DNA from: Hawksworthiomyces lignivorus
Lineage: Eukaryota; Ascomycota; Sordariomycetes; Ophiostomatales; Ophiostomataceae
NCBI GenBank assembly: GCA_002917075.1
Contig: NTMA01000136.1
Coordinates: forward strand, 25,986-89,985
Direction of reading: 5' to 3'
DNA length: 64,000 nt
The translations under genes and the position numbers were made by a program. The notes under the pieces are model-generated. The model saw only the letters and a list, made by a program, of their open reading frames with translations, did not search any database and had not been told where the DNA came from. Within the stretch, counting starts at the first letter, position 1; the number at the start of each line of letters is the position of its first letter. Positions 1 through 11,000 of this stretch are shown here, in pieces.

Positions 1-1839
1 CTGTCCCGGGGGTGTCACGCCGGTGTCGAGCAGCTGGCTCGAGTGCCGCGGCGACGATGTCGACGACCCGCAGGTGCTAAAGTCCAGGCTCGCGGGCCGC
101 GACGGCGCGGGCGATCCTGAGGTTTCGGATGGCGGAGGTGTGTTGAAGTCGAAGTCGGGCTCTGCCGATGCGTGCCACGAGGAGCGGCTGCCGCCCTGCG
201 CGCCCTGCTGTCCCAGATACGCAGGAACTGCATGGGGCGCCAGGCTGGAGGAGTGGTAGGTCGCCTGGGTGGAAGATGCAACCTCTTCGGCCTCGGCGAG
301 CTCGTAGACCCGCATGCAGATCTCCAGGTGGATTGCCGTGAACATGTCTGCGCGGATCTTGAGAATGCGGTCCTCGTCAAAGAGAAATGTGTTGGGCACC
401 CGGCTGGCGTCCACCGACGGCATCACAAGCTGGCAGAGGCCGCTGAAAAAGGCGGTCATCTCGCCAAAGGCCTGTCGGTGGCGCACGCTGGGGCTGGGGA
501 AGTCTGCCTTGGCCTGCTCGTACCAGCTCCGCGCAGCGGAGATGGACATGCGCCGGTTTTGAATCTTCTTGTAGAAAAAGCGCTGCTCAAAGTGCACCGT
601 GTCTTCGATGAGCAGGGGCCGCAGGCAGCGGATCTGGTGGTTCGCCACGTCGAGCTTCATCGCCTCTAGTACGCTCAGCAGGCTGCACATGCCCTTGACG
701 AGCTCGTCAATGTCGTTTTGCTGGTTGCCGCGGCTCAGCTCCCTGTGCATCTCGTCCACCCAGTCGTCGCGCATCGGTGCGCAGTGCAGCTTGAGCACGG
801 ACGACAGCCACGTCGCCAGCTTCTCCAGGTCCACCACGCCTCGCGCAAATTGCTGCATCAAGAGCGGCACGTTGAGGCCTTCGTTGAGCAGCTCGCGGTC
901 GCGTGCTGGCACCAGCGTCTGGATGATGTCCTTGACTGCGTTGAGTAGGGCCGGCAGCGTCCACTCGTCGTCGGGTCCATGCGTCCGGAGAAATTCCTCA
1001 CGATTTGTCGCAAACTGCGTCAGCTCGTCCCGCAAGTTGTCCCAAAACTGCTGCGCCTTCTCTTGCTTCCGCCGTCCTTTCTCGCCGTCCAGGTTCGGCC
1101 GGAAATGCAGCTCCGGGTCGTAGTTAATATCGTGACGGAGCTTCGGATTGTGGATGATTTTGCCCACGTCGAGCTCGCTCAGGGTCGCCCTTGTCACTGG
1201 GGGTTCAACCTTTTGCGGGAGAGATTCTTGCTGCAGATGGTGGTTGCGGTGATGGTGAGTCTGGCGTTCTTGTTGCGCCTGCAGGTGTTCGTGTTGCTGC
1301 TGTTGCTGCTGCTGCTGTTGTTGTTGTTGCTGCTGTTGCTGCTGTAGCACGCGTTGCTGAAGCTGCCGCAGCTGCTGTTGATGGCGCTGAGGCTGCGGCC
1401 GTTGACGCTGCTGTTCTGGCTGTTGTCTCTGGCGCTGCAGCAAGAGGGCCTCCTGGACTCTCTGGAGGTGTCTTGAATGCCGATCCTCCTGCACATGCGA
1501 GTGGCCTAGTTGCTGCCCCTGTTGCGACACCTGCTGATGCAGTTGGGTCGGGACCGGTAGCTGCGTGGGAAGCTGGCTTGGTTCGTATGACATTGATGTT
1601 GGCGGCGTCTCGGCCACTGGCGGGCTCTGGGTGCCATTTGCGGCTCCGGCTGACGACCGTGGATCTTGCTCTGAGGTTATGGCGCCAGCATAGTTGTCAT
1701 TCACATCGTGTTGCGGTCTTGGCGGACTTCGGACTTCGGCGGTCTGTTCTGCTGTGGTTGCTTCGTTCTCGGACTGCCCCCGCGCACGACCCGAAGCTAG
1801 CGTGCTATCGAGACCACCACCTGCGCCCTGTTCACTCAT
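1..1839 (-). CDS. SOK1: Tcp11-domain (SOK1-like) protein, 3' end beyond the window
   Basis: The frame is open for 613 codons from an ATG at 1839 to the left edge, so the C-terminus is missing. Residues 1 to about 215 are low complexity, with a run of 17 glutamines (1294-1344) written in mixed CAG and CAA codons. From about residue 215 the sequence matches the Tcp11/Sok1 family: it opens with TLSELDVGKIIHNPKLR and closes the conserved part near residue 520 with AIHLEICMRVYELAE. A Ser/Pro-rich tail follows. Yeast Sok1 was found as a suppressor of protein kinase A loss, so a role in PKA-linked signalling is possible by family, but nothing in the sequence proves it. No intron is needed in the part seen. 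The family call is firm; the exact function is not known. Confidence 0.9.
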   Translation of the reverse strand, partial: MSEQGAGGGLDSTLASGRARGQSENEATTAEQTAEVRSPPRPQHDVNDNYAGAITSEQDPRSSAGAANGTQSPPVAETPPTSMSYEPSQLPTQLPVPTQLHQQVSQQGQQLGHSHVQEDRHSRHLQRVQEALLLQRQRQQPEQQRQRPQPQRHQQQLRQLQQRVLQQQQQQQQQQQQQQQQQHEHLQAQQERQTHHHRNHHLQQESLPQKVEPPVTRATLSELDVGKIIHNPKLRHDINYDPELHFRPNLDGEKGRRKQEKAQQFWDNLRDELTQFATNREEFLRTHGPDDEWTLPALLNAVKDIIQTLVPARDRELLNEGLNVPLLMQQFARGVVDLEKLATWLSSVLKLHCAPMRDDWVDEMHRELSRGNQQNDIDELVKGMCSLLSVLEAMKLDVANHQIRCLRPLLIEDTVHFEQRFFYKKIQNRRMSISAARSWYEQAKADFPSPSVRHRQAFGEMTAFFSGLCQLVMPSVDASRVPNTFLFDEDRILKIRADMFTAIHLEICMRVYELAEAEEVASSTQATYHSSSLAPHAVPAYLGQQGAQGGSRSSWHASAEPDFDFNTPPPSETSGSPAPSRPASLDFSTCGSSTSSPRHSSQLLDTGVTPPGQ

Positions 1840-4150
1840 TGTGACAGTTTCTCAGCTGCTTCTCGTGGCCGTCTGGGTTTTGCGGGTCGTAATTGCTGAT
1901 TTCTGCTTGGCGCTTTTTGTCGTCGTGATTCCTCCCTTTAGCAGCGGAAACAAAACACCGGTTAAGCTGCGGTACTGCAACTTATATCTGAACGACCAGC
2001 TAGAAGAAAAGAAAAGAGTAGCCCGTGGAAGATACAAGATGAGAAGCTAATTGTAAGAAACAGAGTATGTTCTGTGTCGCCCAAAGAAATAGCCCAGGCA
2101 AACTTAAATAGGAAAACAGCTGGTCGAAAACGATGTCAAGTTAGCAGTTGTTCGAACTAAGTCTGTTTGCTGGCTTCGTCGTTGTAAGTTTGCAAGAAAT
2201 GTGACTGAAGAGGAAAGGAGAAGATGAGCAGTGAATGAAAACAGAAATGAGGATAGGGGTGTAGGAAAAGAGAGCTCTGCGGTGGAGCCCAACCTGTGGA
2301 TAGCGGGACAGGGTGTAAATAATCATGCAGCATAAAAAAAAGAAAGGCTAAAGACAAATCATCGACAAACTAAGGAAAGCGAAGGAAAAAGCAATCAAGC
2401 AGAGAAGAAAAAGACAAAGGCAGCAAAGTACTATTATAAGAGGAGTTATTGGCAGAAGAGTGGGTGCTCGTGTATGTATGGTTGTGTAATGCAGTGGGAC
2501 AGTAGTCAGTAGGCGGCCGTTCATTCAAGCAGCCCACAGGAATCCAGAGACGGCGGGAGAGCGCATGAGCGACGTGCTGGCCTTCTGGCTCTCGATCTAC
2601 AGATGTGACGAGAGCAGACAGTCGAGAAGTGAGGCGGTTTCTGACTTGGGTGGACTGTATGACGGTGGGCTTGCGGAGATCAAAAGGGGATGGCCATTTT
2701 AGGGGAAAACCACGGGAGATGACAGGGCACGACAACACGTATGGGACGAAAAGACAACTCTGTGAGCGACCACGTAAACAGCAGTGGTAGCAAGCGTACC
2801 TTTCTGAGAGCTCTTCTGTTTCCGGTGTGAGACAGTGCTTGAATGCGGCCGACGATATGGTGGATTACAAGCCGTTAAAATTAGGTGTTCCAACTGGAAT
2901 GAAGCAGAGAGGATCTGCAGTAATAGAGAAGTTGTGAGACGGTCTTGTCCTTTTTCGGGAGGCTCTTGTTGTGTTTTCGTCTTTTTGCTTTCTGGATTTG
3001 GCGAGGTCGTCGATCTATACGTTCCAATGAGAGCGAGCAACCGTGGAAGTGTAGTCGGAGGTTGGCCTTTTTATTTTCAACAATCTGAAAGATACGAAGC
3101 AGAAATCGACACTTGTTTGGTAAGGACTGGAAGAGGCGCAAGGAAAGCCTGAATCCGAATCTACAGAGACAACAGGATCGCGAAGACGATGAGAGTGCTG
3201 TAGTACGGGTTGCTTGTTGAGCAGAACACGAAGCGCAAAGGGACAAGATCGTAAGTAAGAAAAGAAAGAAAGAGATAAGAGAGACGTTAAGGAAATGACG
3301 GGGTGAGGTGAATTAGACCGTCTTAACACATGAGACGAAGATTGAATAAGAAATCTAAGCTTCCGCGGAGACTGTGGTGGAAGGAGAGAGCGGTATGTAA
3401 ATAAAAGGAAAGCGGATTGTCCGATTGTTCCAGAACAAATGAGCGCGGCGAAACCTCAAGAGGCCTGTTCCTCGTTTATTGTTGAGCTAAGGAGGGAAAA
3501 TCAAAATAACTAGAGAGCGGACGTAGGGAGTAGCTAATTGCTAGCAAGGGGAGGGGTGCAAGTGTGAGTGTTACGGTGATGGCGTCTGTGTGTGTCTGTT
3601 TTATGTCTGAAGTTGCCAAGTCGAGATTAGAGAGACTCCCAGGAGACCGTGGAGAGACAAGAAAGGGGAAACACAATCCAACAAAAAGAAAAGAGAAGGG
3701 AGGCTGAAGACCAAAAGCTTGTGCTTGATATATTCCTTCATACCATCCAGGAGAAGAGAAGAGGAGAATGATGGGAAAAGAACAAACAGGCAATAAGAAA
3801 TAGGCACATACAAAGCTTGGGAGACAATTGAGATGTTTATTAAAGAAAGCAGGAGAGGCAAAATTCACTAGCAGAGAAAGGCAAAAAAAGACGAAGAGAA
3901 AAGAAAAGATGAGAAGACCAGTGAGAAGAACAGACAACCGTGAGGCGTCTCTTCCATTGGCATTTGTTATGTGCAATACAAGCGGAAACTGTAAAACAGT
4001 TTGTATTCCAGACGCAACAGACAGGGCAAAGAAAGGGACCAGAAAAAGAAGTTAAGGGAAAATGGGAAAAAAGGTACTCAGGTAGGAGATACATCGCACA
4101 GGGGAGAAATTGAACAAATATCATAGCTACACAGGTCGACGCTCGGTGTC
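1840..4150. other. Purine-rich spacer, likely 5' leader and promoter of the Tcp11 gene
   Basis: No gene is recognised. The plus strand is strongly A/G-rich over more than 2 kb, so the minus strand, which is sense for the Tcp11 gene, is pyrimidine-rich. Pyrimidine-rich promoters and leaders are common in filamentous fungi. The bias ends near 4150, where the plus strand turns T/C-rich. A long transcribed leader is an inference. Confidence 0.5.
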
Positions 4151-4210
4151 CAAGTCTCTTTTCGCAATGTGTGCGTCGTTGTTTTTTTTTTTTTTGCCCT
4201 TTCTCCTGCA

Positions 4211-4322
4211 CCCCCTTTTCTGATTTTCACCCCCAACAAACCCCCCAACTATTGTAGACCACCCACACCCCCTCCCCCCCCCCTATACGGATACACATAC
4301 GCAAGGAGTATCACACCCCCCC
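4211..4322. repeat. Cluster of C runs (possible i-motif / minus-strand G-quadruplex)
   Basis: Runs of C occur at 4211-4215, 4230-4234, 4241-4246, 4268-4272, 4274-4283 and 4316-4322. The minus strand therefore has more than four closely spaced G runs. The cluster lies where the strand purine bias reverses. Confidence 0.7.
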
Positions 4323-4811
4323 TCCTTTTTTGTTTTTATTTTGCTTGCCTTTTTATCCTTCCCAAGCTAACTTGCCCGTTGCCTCGATATTGCATGCTTA
4401 GCTAGTTTGAGCCCGAACGTCTCCCCGTATTATTGCCTACTCTGCAATGGATGCACTTTGGCAGCTAGTACAAATTATGGTTTTATGGAGTCAAGAGTAA
4501 ACATAATAGCAGCCTTCCTTCCCTTCCTTCCATCCCTCTTCTCTTCCTCTATTGTTTGCTTCTTGCGTGCCGTTCTTGTATACAAGCACTGTGGCAGTTC
4601 TCTTCCCATCCTCACCCCCCCTGATTCCAGTAGTCTGGGTCTCTATGAATTTGATAATAAGGCTAAACCCTATGCGGCAATTCCCTACGGTTCGTCTGCT
4701 GCATGTTTCGCGATGGGAGATGAAATACCACTGCCCATTGTACGACTACTCGAGCATAATTTAAGGGAGAATACGCCAGCACGAAACACGCAAACTTCGA
4801 GTCGCTATACG

Positions 4812-4832
4812 CACACACACACACACACACAC
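4812..4832. repeat. CA dinucleotide microsatellite
   Basis: An uninterrupted CA repeat of about ten units. It lies in noncoding sequence. Confidence 0.95.
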
Positions 4833-6269
4833 GATGTATGTACGTTAGTACAATAGCCAGTTCTAATGCAAGGCACAATCATGAACCAAGCTCCTAGTAT
4901 CAACTAAAGAACAAATGTGTAGAAGACAACAACAGTTACAGGCCCAACTGCTAGACCTACTAGCAATTCCCGCACTGGTTCTCTACCCTCCTTTGGAAAT
5001 GTTCCCGAAAGTTAGCAACTTGGAACTATATCTCTCTGCCCTATCGGATTGTGAAGGAGATTCCGTGCGTCCCACAAAAAAACAGTACAGTTAAGCCTCG
5101 TTTGTTTTATCTTTGGTGTGAATTCAGGTATTGTATGTATGTATATACACACTTATCGCTTTTCTTAACCTATCTCGAGATTCTGAGGGTGTAATGTGGC
5201 CATCCGATATTTCTCCGTGTAGATGGCTTTCGGTGAGCGTTGAAAAAAAAAATTTGTTAGGCTAGATAGTACGGAGCACAGTGCTTTGCTACGCAGAGTG
5301 CTCATGCTGCAATGTTGTCGAGTGGCTGGTACCTGGCGGCAAGCCCCTTCACTTCGTCAGAGCCACTTGCGGGCAGCGAGTGTCTTTCCGCAGCACGACT
5401 GTGCTGCACAGGCCCTCGTGCGCTTACGTTCCTGCTCGTGTTCTTGTCGTGTTCTCTTTTTGGGGGTGAGTGCGTGCATCGCAGCTGTGCCAGTTATGGG
5501 AGCTGAAAGACTTTTGGCCACCGCCCGCGAATTATACGGGGCCAGAAACGAGTACGCGGCAAACTAGGAAATCTGTTGGTCCGCAGCCTTAGGTTTACCG
5601 ATGGGATGAGTCGGCTGGCTCTAGTGGGCTCTAGAATGCTTTGGCTGCGGTGACTCCGCTGATGTTCTACACATGATACACATCCCAGAAAAAGAAAATC
5701 TTGAGAAAGACGCCGGCGAAGCACTATTTGGCATTCACAGCCAATGAACATCCTGACTAATTGACGATTTTCTATTTGGCTCGAACGAGGACAAAGAACG
5801 CAAAATCCAGCACCGAGGAACCAAACCACGGGTAGGAAACCTTCTTTTTCCTCTTCTCCCCCTTTGCCTCTTCCGACTTTGCCTTCATCGTCTCCGGCTC
5901 CGGATGCACACACTACACCCTTTTTCGTTTCTCCATTTCCTCGTACGTGGACTTTGGGGTTTTTTTCTGGGTCCTCTTAGACGAAACTATCTAAAACGTA
6001 CTCCGTAGGTCACCCGACAAATGGGACACGGAAACCGTGGGTTCTTCGCCTTGTTTTCCACGTTTTTTTTTTTTTTTAATTCTTCCAAATACCGGAGGAA
6101 TCTTAGTGGAGTTTCGGCTAACCTTTCGTTGGAATTGAATTCCTCTTCTTCTACGACTTCGTATATTACGGAGTGCAACAACTTCACGTAAGCCTAGTGC
6201 TCTTCCTCTCGCCTATTGGATCGCGCACTCACGTACTTCGTACACAAGCGCAATGCACAAGGATAGGTT

Positions 6270-6295
6270 CTTCCTGTCGGACCTTCCTGTCGGGC
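6270..6295. repeat. Tandem 13-bp duplication
   Basis: CTTCCTGTCGGAC at 6270-6282 is followed directly by CTTCCTGTCGGGC at 6283-6295, with one mismatch. Confidence 0.9.
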
Positions 6296-6945
6296 CTTTG
6301 GGCTGTTTTGACAGTATGCTTTTCTTACGTTGGAATACACAGCATGCTGCTGCAAGAGGGCCATGAGGAGGCGCGTGCAGTTCTCACAAGATGCCACAAG
6401 GGCAGCAGCCCCCTTGGCTTTCTCTTCTCTCCTCTGACGCCCCTGTTCGATTAATATTGCTGCGTAGTTGTATTTTAATACATAGTTTTCTGTGCTTTCA
6501 TACTACAGTATGCTAACTTGTGCGAGCACACGCCCACCACCGTGCTCTCTCCTTCATACCTTGTACATTACAGTACGCATGGACTCCTTCGGTCCCCTAG
6601 CAGGGTGGATCCTCTTACCGAAAGCGTGGGTTAATCAATCTAAGATTGCGCGCTAACTCTGAATTACGATCGAGAAGGGGTTTAAATTGGGGCAAAATTT
6701 AAAGGGTACCAAAAAGACCTTCCAAGAAATGAAGAGCGCCAAAATTTCGTTGCAACCCTTCACACATATTCGCATATACCGTAAGATTTGGCGGCGTTCC
6801 CATTTCATTCCTATTATTATTAGTATACGATAGCGCTATTGCGCCCATGTTCGCAGCATGTTTTCTGCCATCGCAGCAACGCAGCTAGGTGCCCCCATTT
6901 TAGAAAATCACACAACGGTTTTGGGGGGTAGTGTGGGCGAGAGGA

Positions 6946-6946
<1 letters not shown>

Positions 6947-6976
<30 letters not shown>
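6947..6976. repeat. Poly(G) tract of 30 bases
   Basis: An uninterrupted run of 30 G in noncoding sequence. Its length in the assembly may be inexact because homopolymers of this size are hard to sequence. Confidence 0.9.
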
Positions 6977-6978
<2 letters not shown>

Positions 6979-8060
6979 CCATGTGTGCCAGAGACGTAAT
7001 AGTCAGGTATATGGACTGCTGAAGCTCTCTCTAAGCCAAGGGGGGATGTGTTTCTCTTCTCATCTAACGTTCGTTCGTGAACAATATTATAGTAGGGGAG
7101 GCAGCTTCCGGTCTAAGGCAAACTTTACGGAATTGAGGACGGAAGAGGAAAGTCGGCGTGCGAGAGAAGGGCGAATGGGGAGCCGAGACGAACAGAAACA
7201 AGAAAATAAAAAAATAAAAAAGGCAGATGACGAGGCAAAGCAAATCCCCTTGTACAGCTCCAGTTCCCAATGATAAAGCCCTCACAAGATACTATGAGTA
7301 CCGCCCTACCCAGAGCCACCTCTTTGCCGCCAATATTGCCGGAATGAGTACGAACCGCGGTGAAGATATTGTCAGCACGGAACGCAGTACCTCCCAAAAA
7401 AGGTAGAAGAGAAGAATGGCAAAAGAAGAGAAAAAGACGGGACGGCGAAGGTGCTGACATAAAATGGCCGTGCACCAAATTGCAAGGAGAACAAAGGCCG
7501 TTTTAGACGCATCGGGGACAGCGAATACTAATTAACTCATAGTGTGGTCTTTGAAAGAGCTTGCACGCGTAGAAGGTTCAGTACATACAGCACCAGCGAG
7601 TCAGACACTCGGCCGACTACTATGTAGACCCAGTCCGACCAAGACAGGAGAATACTCCCAAAATGAAATAGCTCGCAGAGAGCGAGGCAGCCTTCTCGCG
7701 CCAGCGGACCTTGCGCCGACTTCATATATGCTTTGGGGGTGTTAGTCCTTGTGCACACGTGTGAATGCGCATTTCGTTGCTGTGTATACACGTACAGAGT
7801 TCTGGGAGCTTGGCAGTGCCTTGGAGGATACCTGAAATTGGAGAAAACAAGGGGCGGGCAGGCCTCCCACAACTCGTACTGCACATGTGACGTACGGAAA
7901 TTCAATACTTTCGGCCCACCGTCCACCACCGGCGTCGGCAACCATCCGGAATTTGAGCTGCGAAATTCGATCTGCTTCGGCGACCCTTTTTTGCGAACCT
8001 CCAATGCTACATTGGAGAGAGAGGGTAGTACGAAAAATCCTAGCCTGTCCTGAACCGCTG

Positions 8061-8083
8061 TTTTTTTTTTTTTTTTTTTTTTT
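8061..8083. repeat. Poly(T) tract of 23 bases
   Basis: An uninterrupted run of 23 T. It is the longest of many A/T homopolymers in the spacers. Confidence 0.9.
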
Positions 8084-11000
8084 GCTACCGTCGTCTCTGT
8101 TCTTGCTGACAGGTCTCTCGCTCTGTCTTCCGGAAAAAAGCTGCAATCGTTCTCCATCACCACAGCGTTTTGGCTCTAAGCCTCCGGTGCGGCTAACCAG
8201 ATCCTGGAACGATCATCGCTGCTTTCCCACGCATATTAGCCTCGCTTTCTAGATCTTGTTATTGTGCGTTGCAACGGGCAAGACTACGTTTGGCATGGAG
8301 CTAGTGAGACAAGAAACAAAAGCACTATAGAAAATAGGGCGAGGCAAGGCGATGCATGCGGAAGCTGAGCAAGGTTGCAGAAGAGAAGCAAAAGGTCGAG
8401 CGTACGACGGAATAAGATGTCATCAGAAATGTGAGCCGAGTTTTTCGTACTCGCACGCCGCCACACAACACTCACACTCTTCTCGATTCGAAGGAGATTG
8501 GGCTAGCAGGCCCTCTTTTGCCCCCTCCCCTGCAGGGCAACGACGCTATACTTCCTCTGTATCTGCACGCTGCCAAGTACTCCGCAGTAGCCGCAAAAAG
8601 CAATGAAGATCAGCGGATTTAGCAGCGAAGTACGGGCAACCAAAAATGGCCTTACTGGTGACCATTTACAGCACTAGATCACGCCAGGCAGGGTCAGAAC
8701 TATGCTGATCAGAAGCGACGCAGGGGAAGAAAACGCCCTCAATAGGCTGCCTCAGAGAACGGCTCAAGGAAAAGACGGAAGAGAAACAAGGAAAGATGCG
8801 ATAGGATCTGTTCAATCTCTCCAGCGGCGGAGGCATGAGGGATGCATCGTTACGTCGACAGGACACCAGAGGACCAACTTTGCAAAATATGGTGCAATGT
8901 AGTTATCTGCTTGGGGGAGGCAACGCATCCAAATGCAACATGCAATGCGCATGTAAGGGTGAAGCAAATTGGCCTTCACCTGTGGAGGGTAGAAAGGGAG
9001 GAGAGCAATGCGCAGGTGCAATGGGCCAATTTGATAATCCGGGCTCGTTTACTGTTTCGGAATTGCTCACCGAAGGAAAAAGACAAATGAGGTGAAAATG
9101 CGAGAGGATGAAAGCCGGCCAGAGAGAAGGAGGCGAAGAAGCAAAGAGAAAACAGTGTGGAAGAGCCCATGTCCATACTAGATCGACCGGACCGTGTGCA
9201 ATTGCTGTAGACCGCCCCTTGAAAGACTGTGCGTGCAGTGTGCTACCCTGTTCCCTAATCCTCTCTTGTTGCAAAAACGTCATCCGTGTGCGCGCGCAGG
9301 GTACGAGAAGACAAGGGCCATTGTCAGAAGAATTCCAATTTCTCGTCTCCCTGGGGGACGCACCGAGGCAGACAAATGACAGAATACAAGAGAGGGTCCG
9401 GATCACGATGCGTCAACCCCCCCCCCCGTTCCCTTGCAACGCGAGAAGCCTCGTCGCTGCAAAATCACAGCCAAAGGAGCGCTCCGTATGCAAATGACAA
9501 TGGGCATTGTCCAAGAATCGCAGGCAAGAGGACCCACCAAACAAGAGGAGACCCCGGTCGCTCATAGTGTCTCTACGTGCGAATGAGCAGCCGAGGACGG
9601 GTCTCACGAGAAGCTATTTTCAGGGCGATTACATCCACTTCTTTTCTCACAGCGACAGCGAAGAGAAACAAGGAATGGCCCGCCTTGCACCAGCTGCTCT
9701 TTGGCTGTTAATCCTGTATTACCGTAGTTTGAGACTATTCGAATATCCACTTGGAGACACAACCAAGCCAACGCTATCGTGACTCCTCAATATTTGTGTC
9801 GCGTGCACATTTCCTCTGTGCATCTGCTCTTACAGGAGCACCACTCCTCTCATTTCACGACAGATCCTTCGTCGGGCCGATGCTTAGTTGTTTACGTGCA
9901 TTGTCCAACTTTTGTTTGCGTCTTCACCAGTGGGAATACGGATACAAAAAGCATAATGACGGCAGCCTAACTTCAGCCGCGGAGGAGGTGGTGCGGATAC
10001 TAAATAAAGACGTGGTGCAGTGGAATTGGGAGAGACGTCGTCGTCGAGCGTATTAAGGTTGGCCCGGCCATTCGGTTGCGAAGCAGCCTGGCCACGCCTT
10101 TGAGTCATGGCTTTCTGCGCCCTTCACCGCAACTCAAAAGAGACGTTTTGATAGAGTGGTCGTCTTGGTGAGATGGTCGGGTACCAAAAAAAAAAGCCAC
10201 CAAACAAAGTCCACAACGCCTTCCCGCGGCTGCAGCTACCCGGCCGCACGCATCCGGAAGATGTGATGTCAATGATCATGTGAAATAGAACAGCTAAGCA
10301 GCCTCGATGACCACATTGCACACGATGCGCGCACAATGTTCGCAAGGAACTGCGGTGCACTGCCATAATAATGGGACCGTTGACGTTGGCGTCTGTCGCC
10401 TTTCCGGTCGCCTTGTTTTTTGCTACTGTGCTTCTGTCCTTCAACAGCCCCGGTATTGCGGATTCCACAGCCTAATGGAAGACAGAAGGACTCTTCTTGA
10501 TGCCAAGGTTGAATATGAAATTGTTTTTCAAAACACTTCCTAGCTTTTGATTTGACGAGACGACGATTTTGTTCACAGTCTTGTCTCTTTTGTTTCCGTA
10601 ACACGGAGAACTCGACAACCAACCAATATGCTGTGCCACATTTTGCCCTATTCGACAGATCGGATCTGCTTTTCGCCATCTCCACACAACTGGTGGAAGA
10701 AACAAAACGCAACAGAAACAACGGCCACCCAGGACTAGTTTAAGGAGCTCCTCGTGTTTTTTTGTTTTGTTTTCTAGAGAACATCTACATTAGCTGGAAG
10801 AGATCTTGGGTTTCGAGAAAACGCAGAAAGTAGAGAGTACATCGACCCGTCTCGCAGCGTTCTTGCTGGGAGGTCACGCACAAGCAGACCCGTTTTGGGT
10901 TGCAATCGTGTTTCGAGAGGGAGGATAATACTAAGATTCGGCATCGGAAGCGTGGCAGACAGCCGCCCGAAGTGCCCAGAGCGAGTTCAGCGGCGAAAGC

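Noticed and set aside
7537..8163. 208-codon minus-strand open frame
   Set aside because: No domain, low-complexity lysine run from a poly(T) tract, no fungal exon pattern, and codon use unlike the genes here. Frames of this size arise by chance in strand-skewed spacers.
8903..9406. 167-codon minus-strand open frame
   Set aside because: No recognisable family and several overlapping frames on both strands of equal quality.
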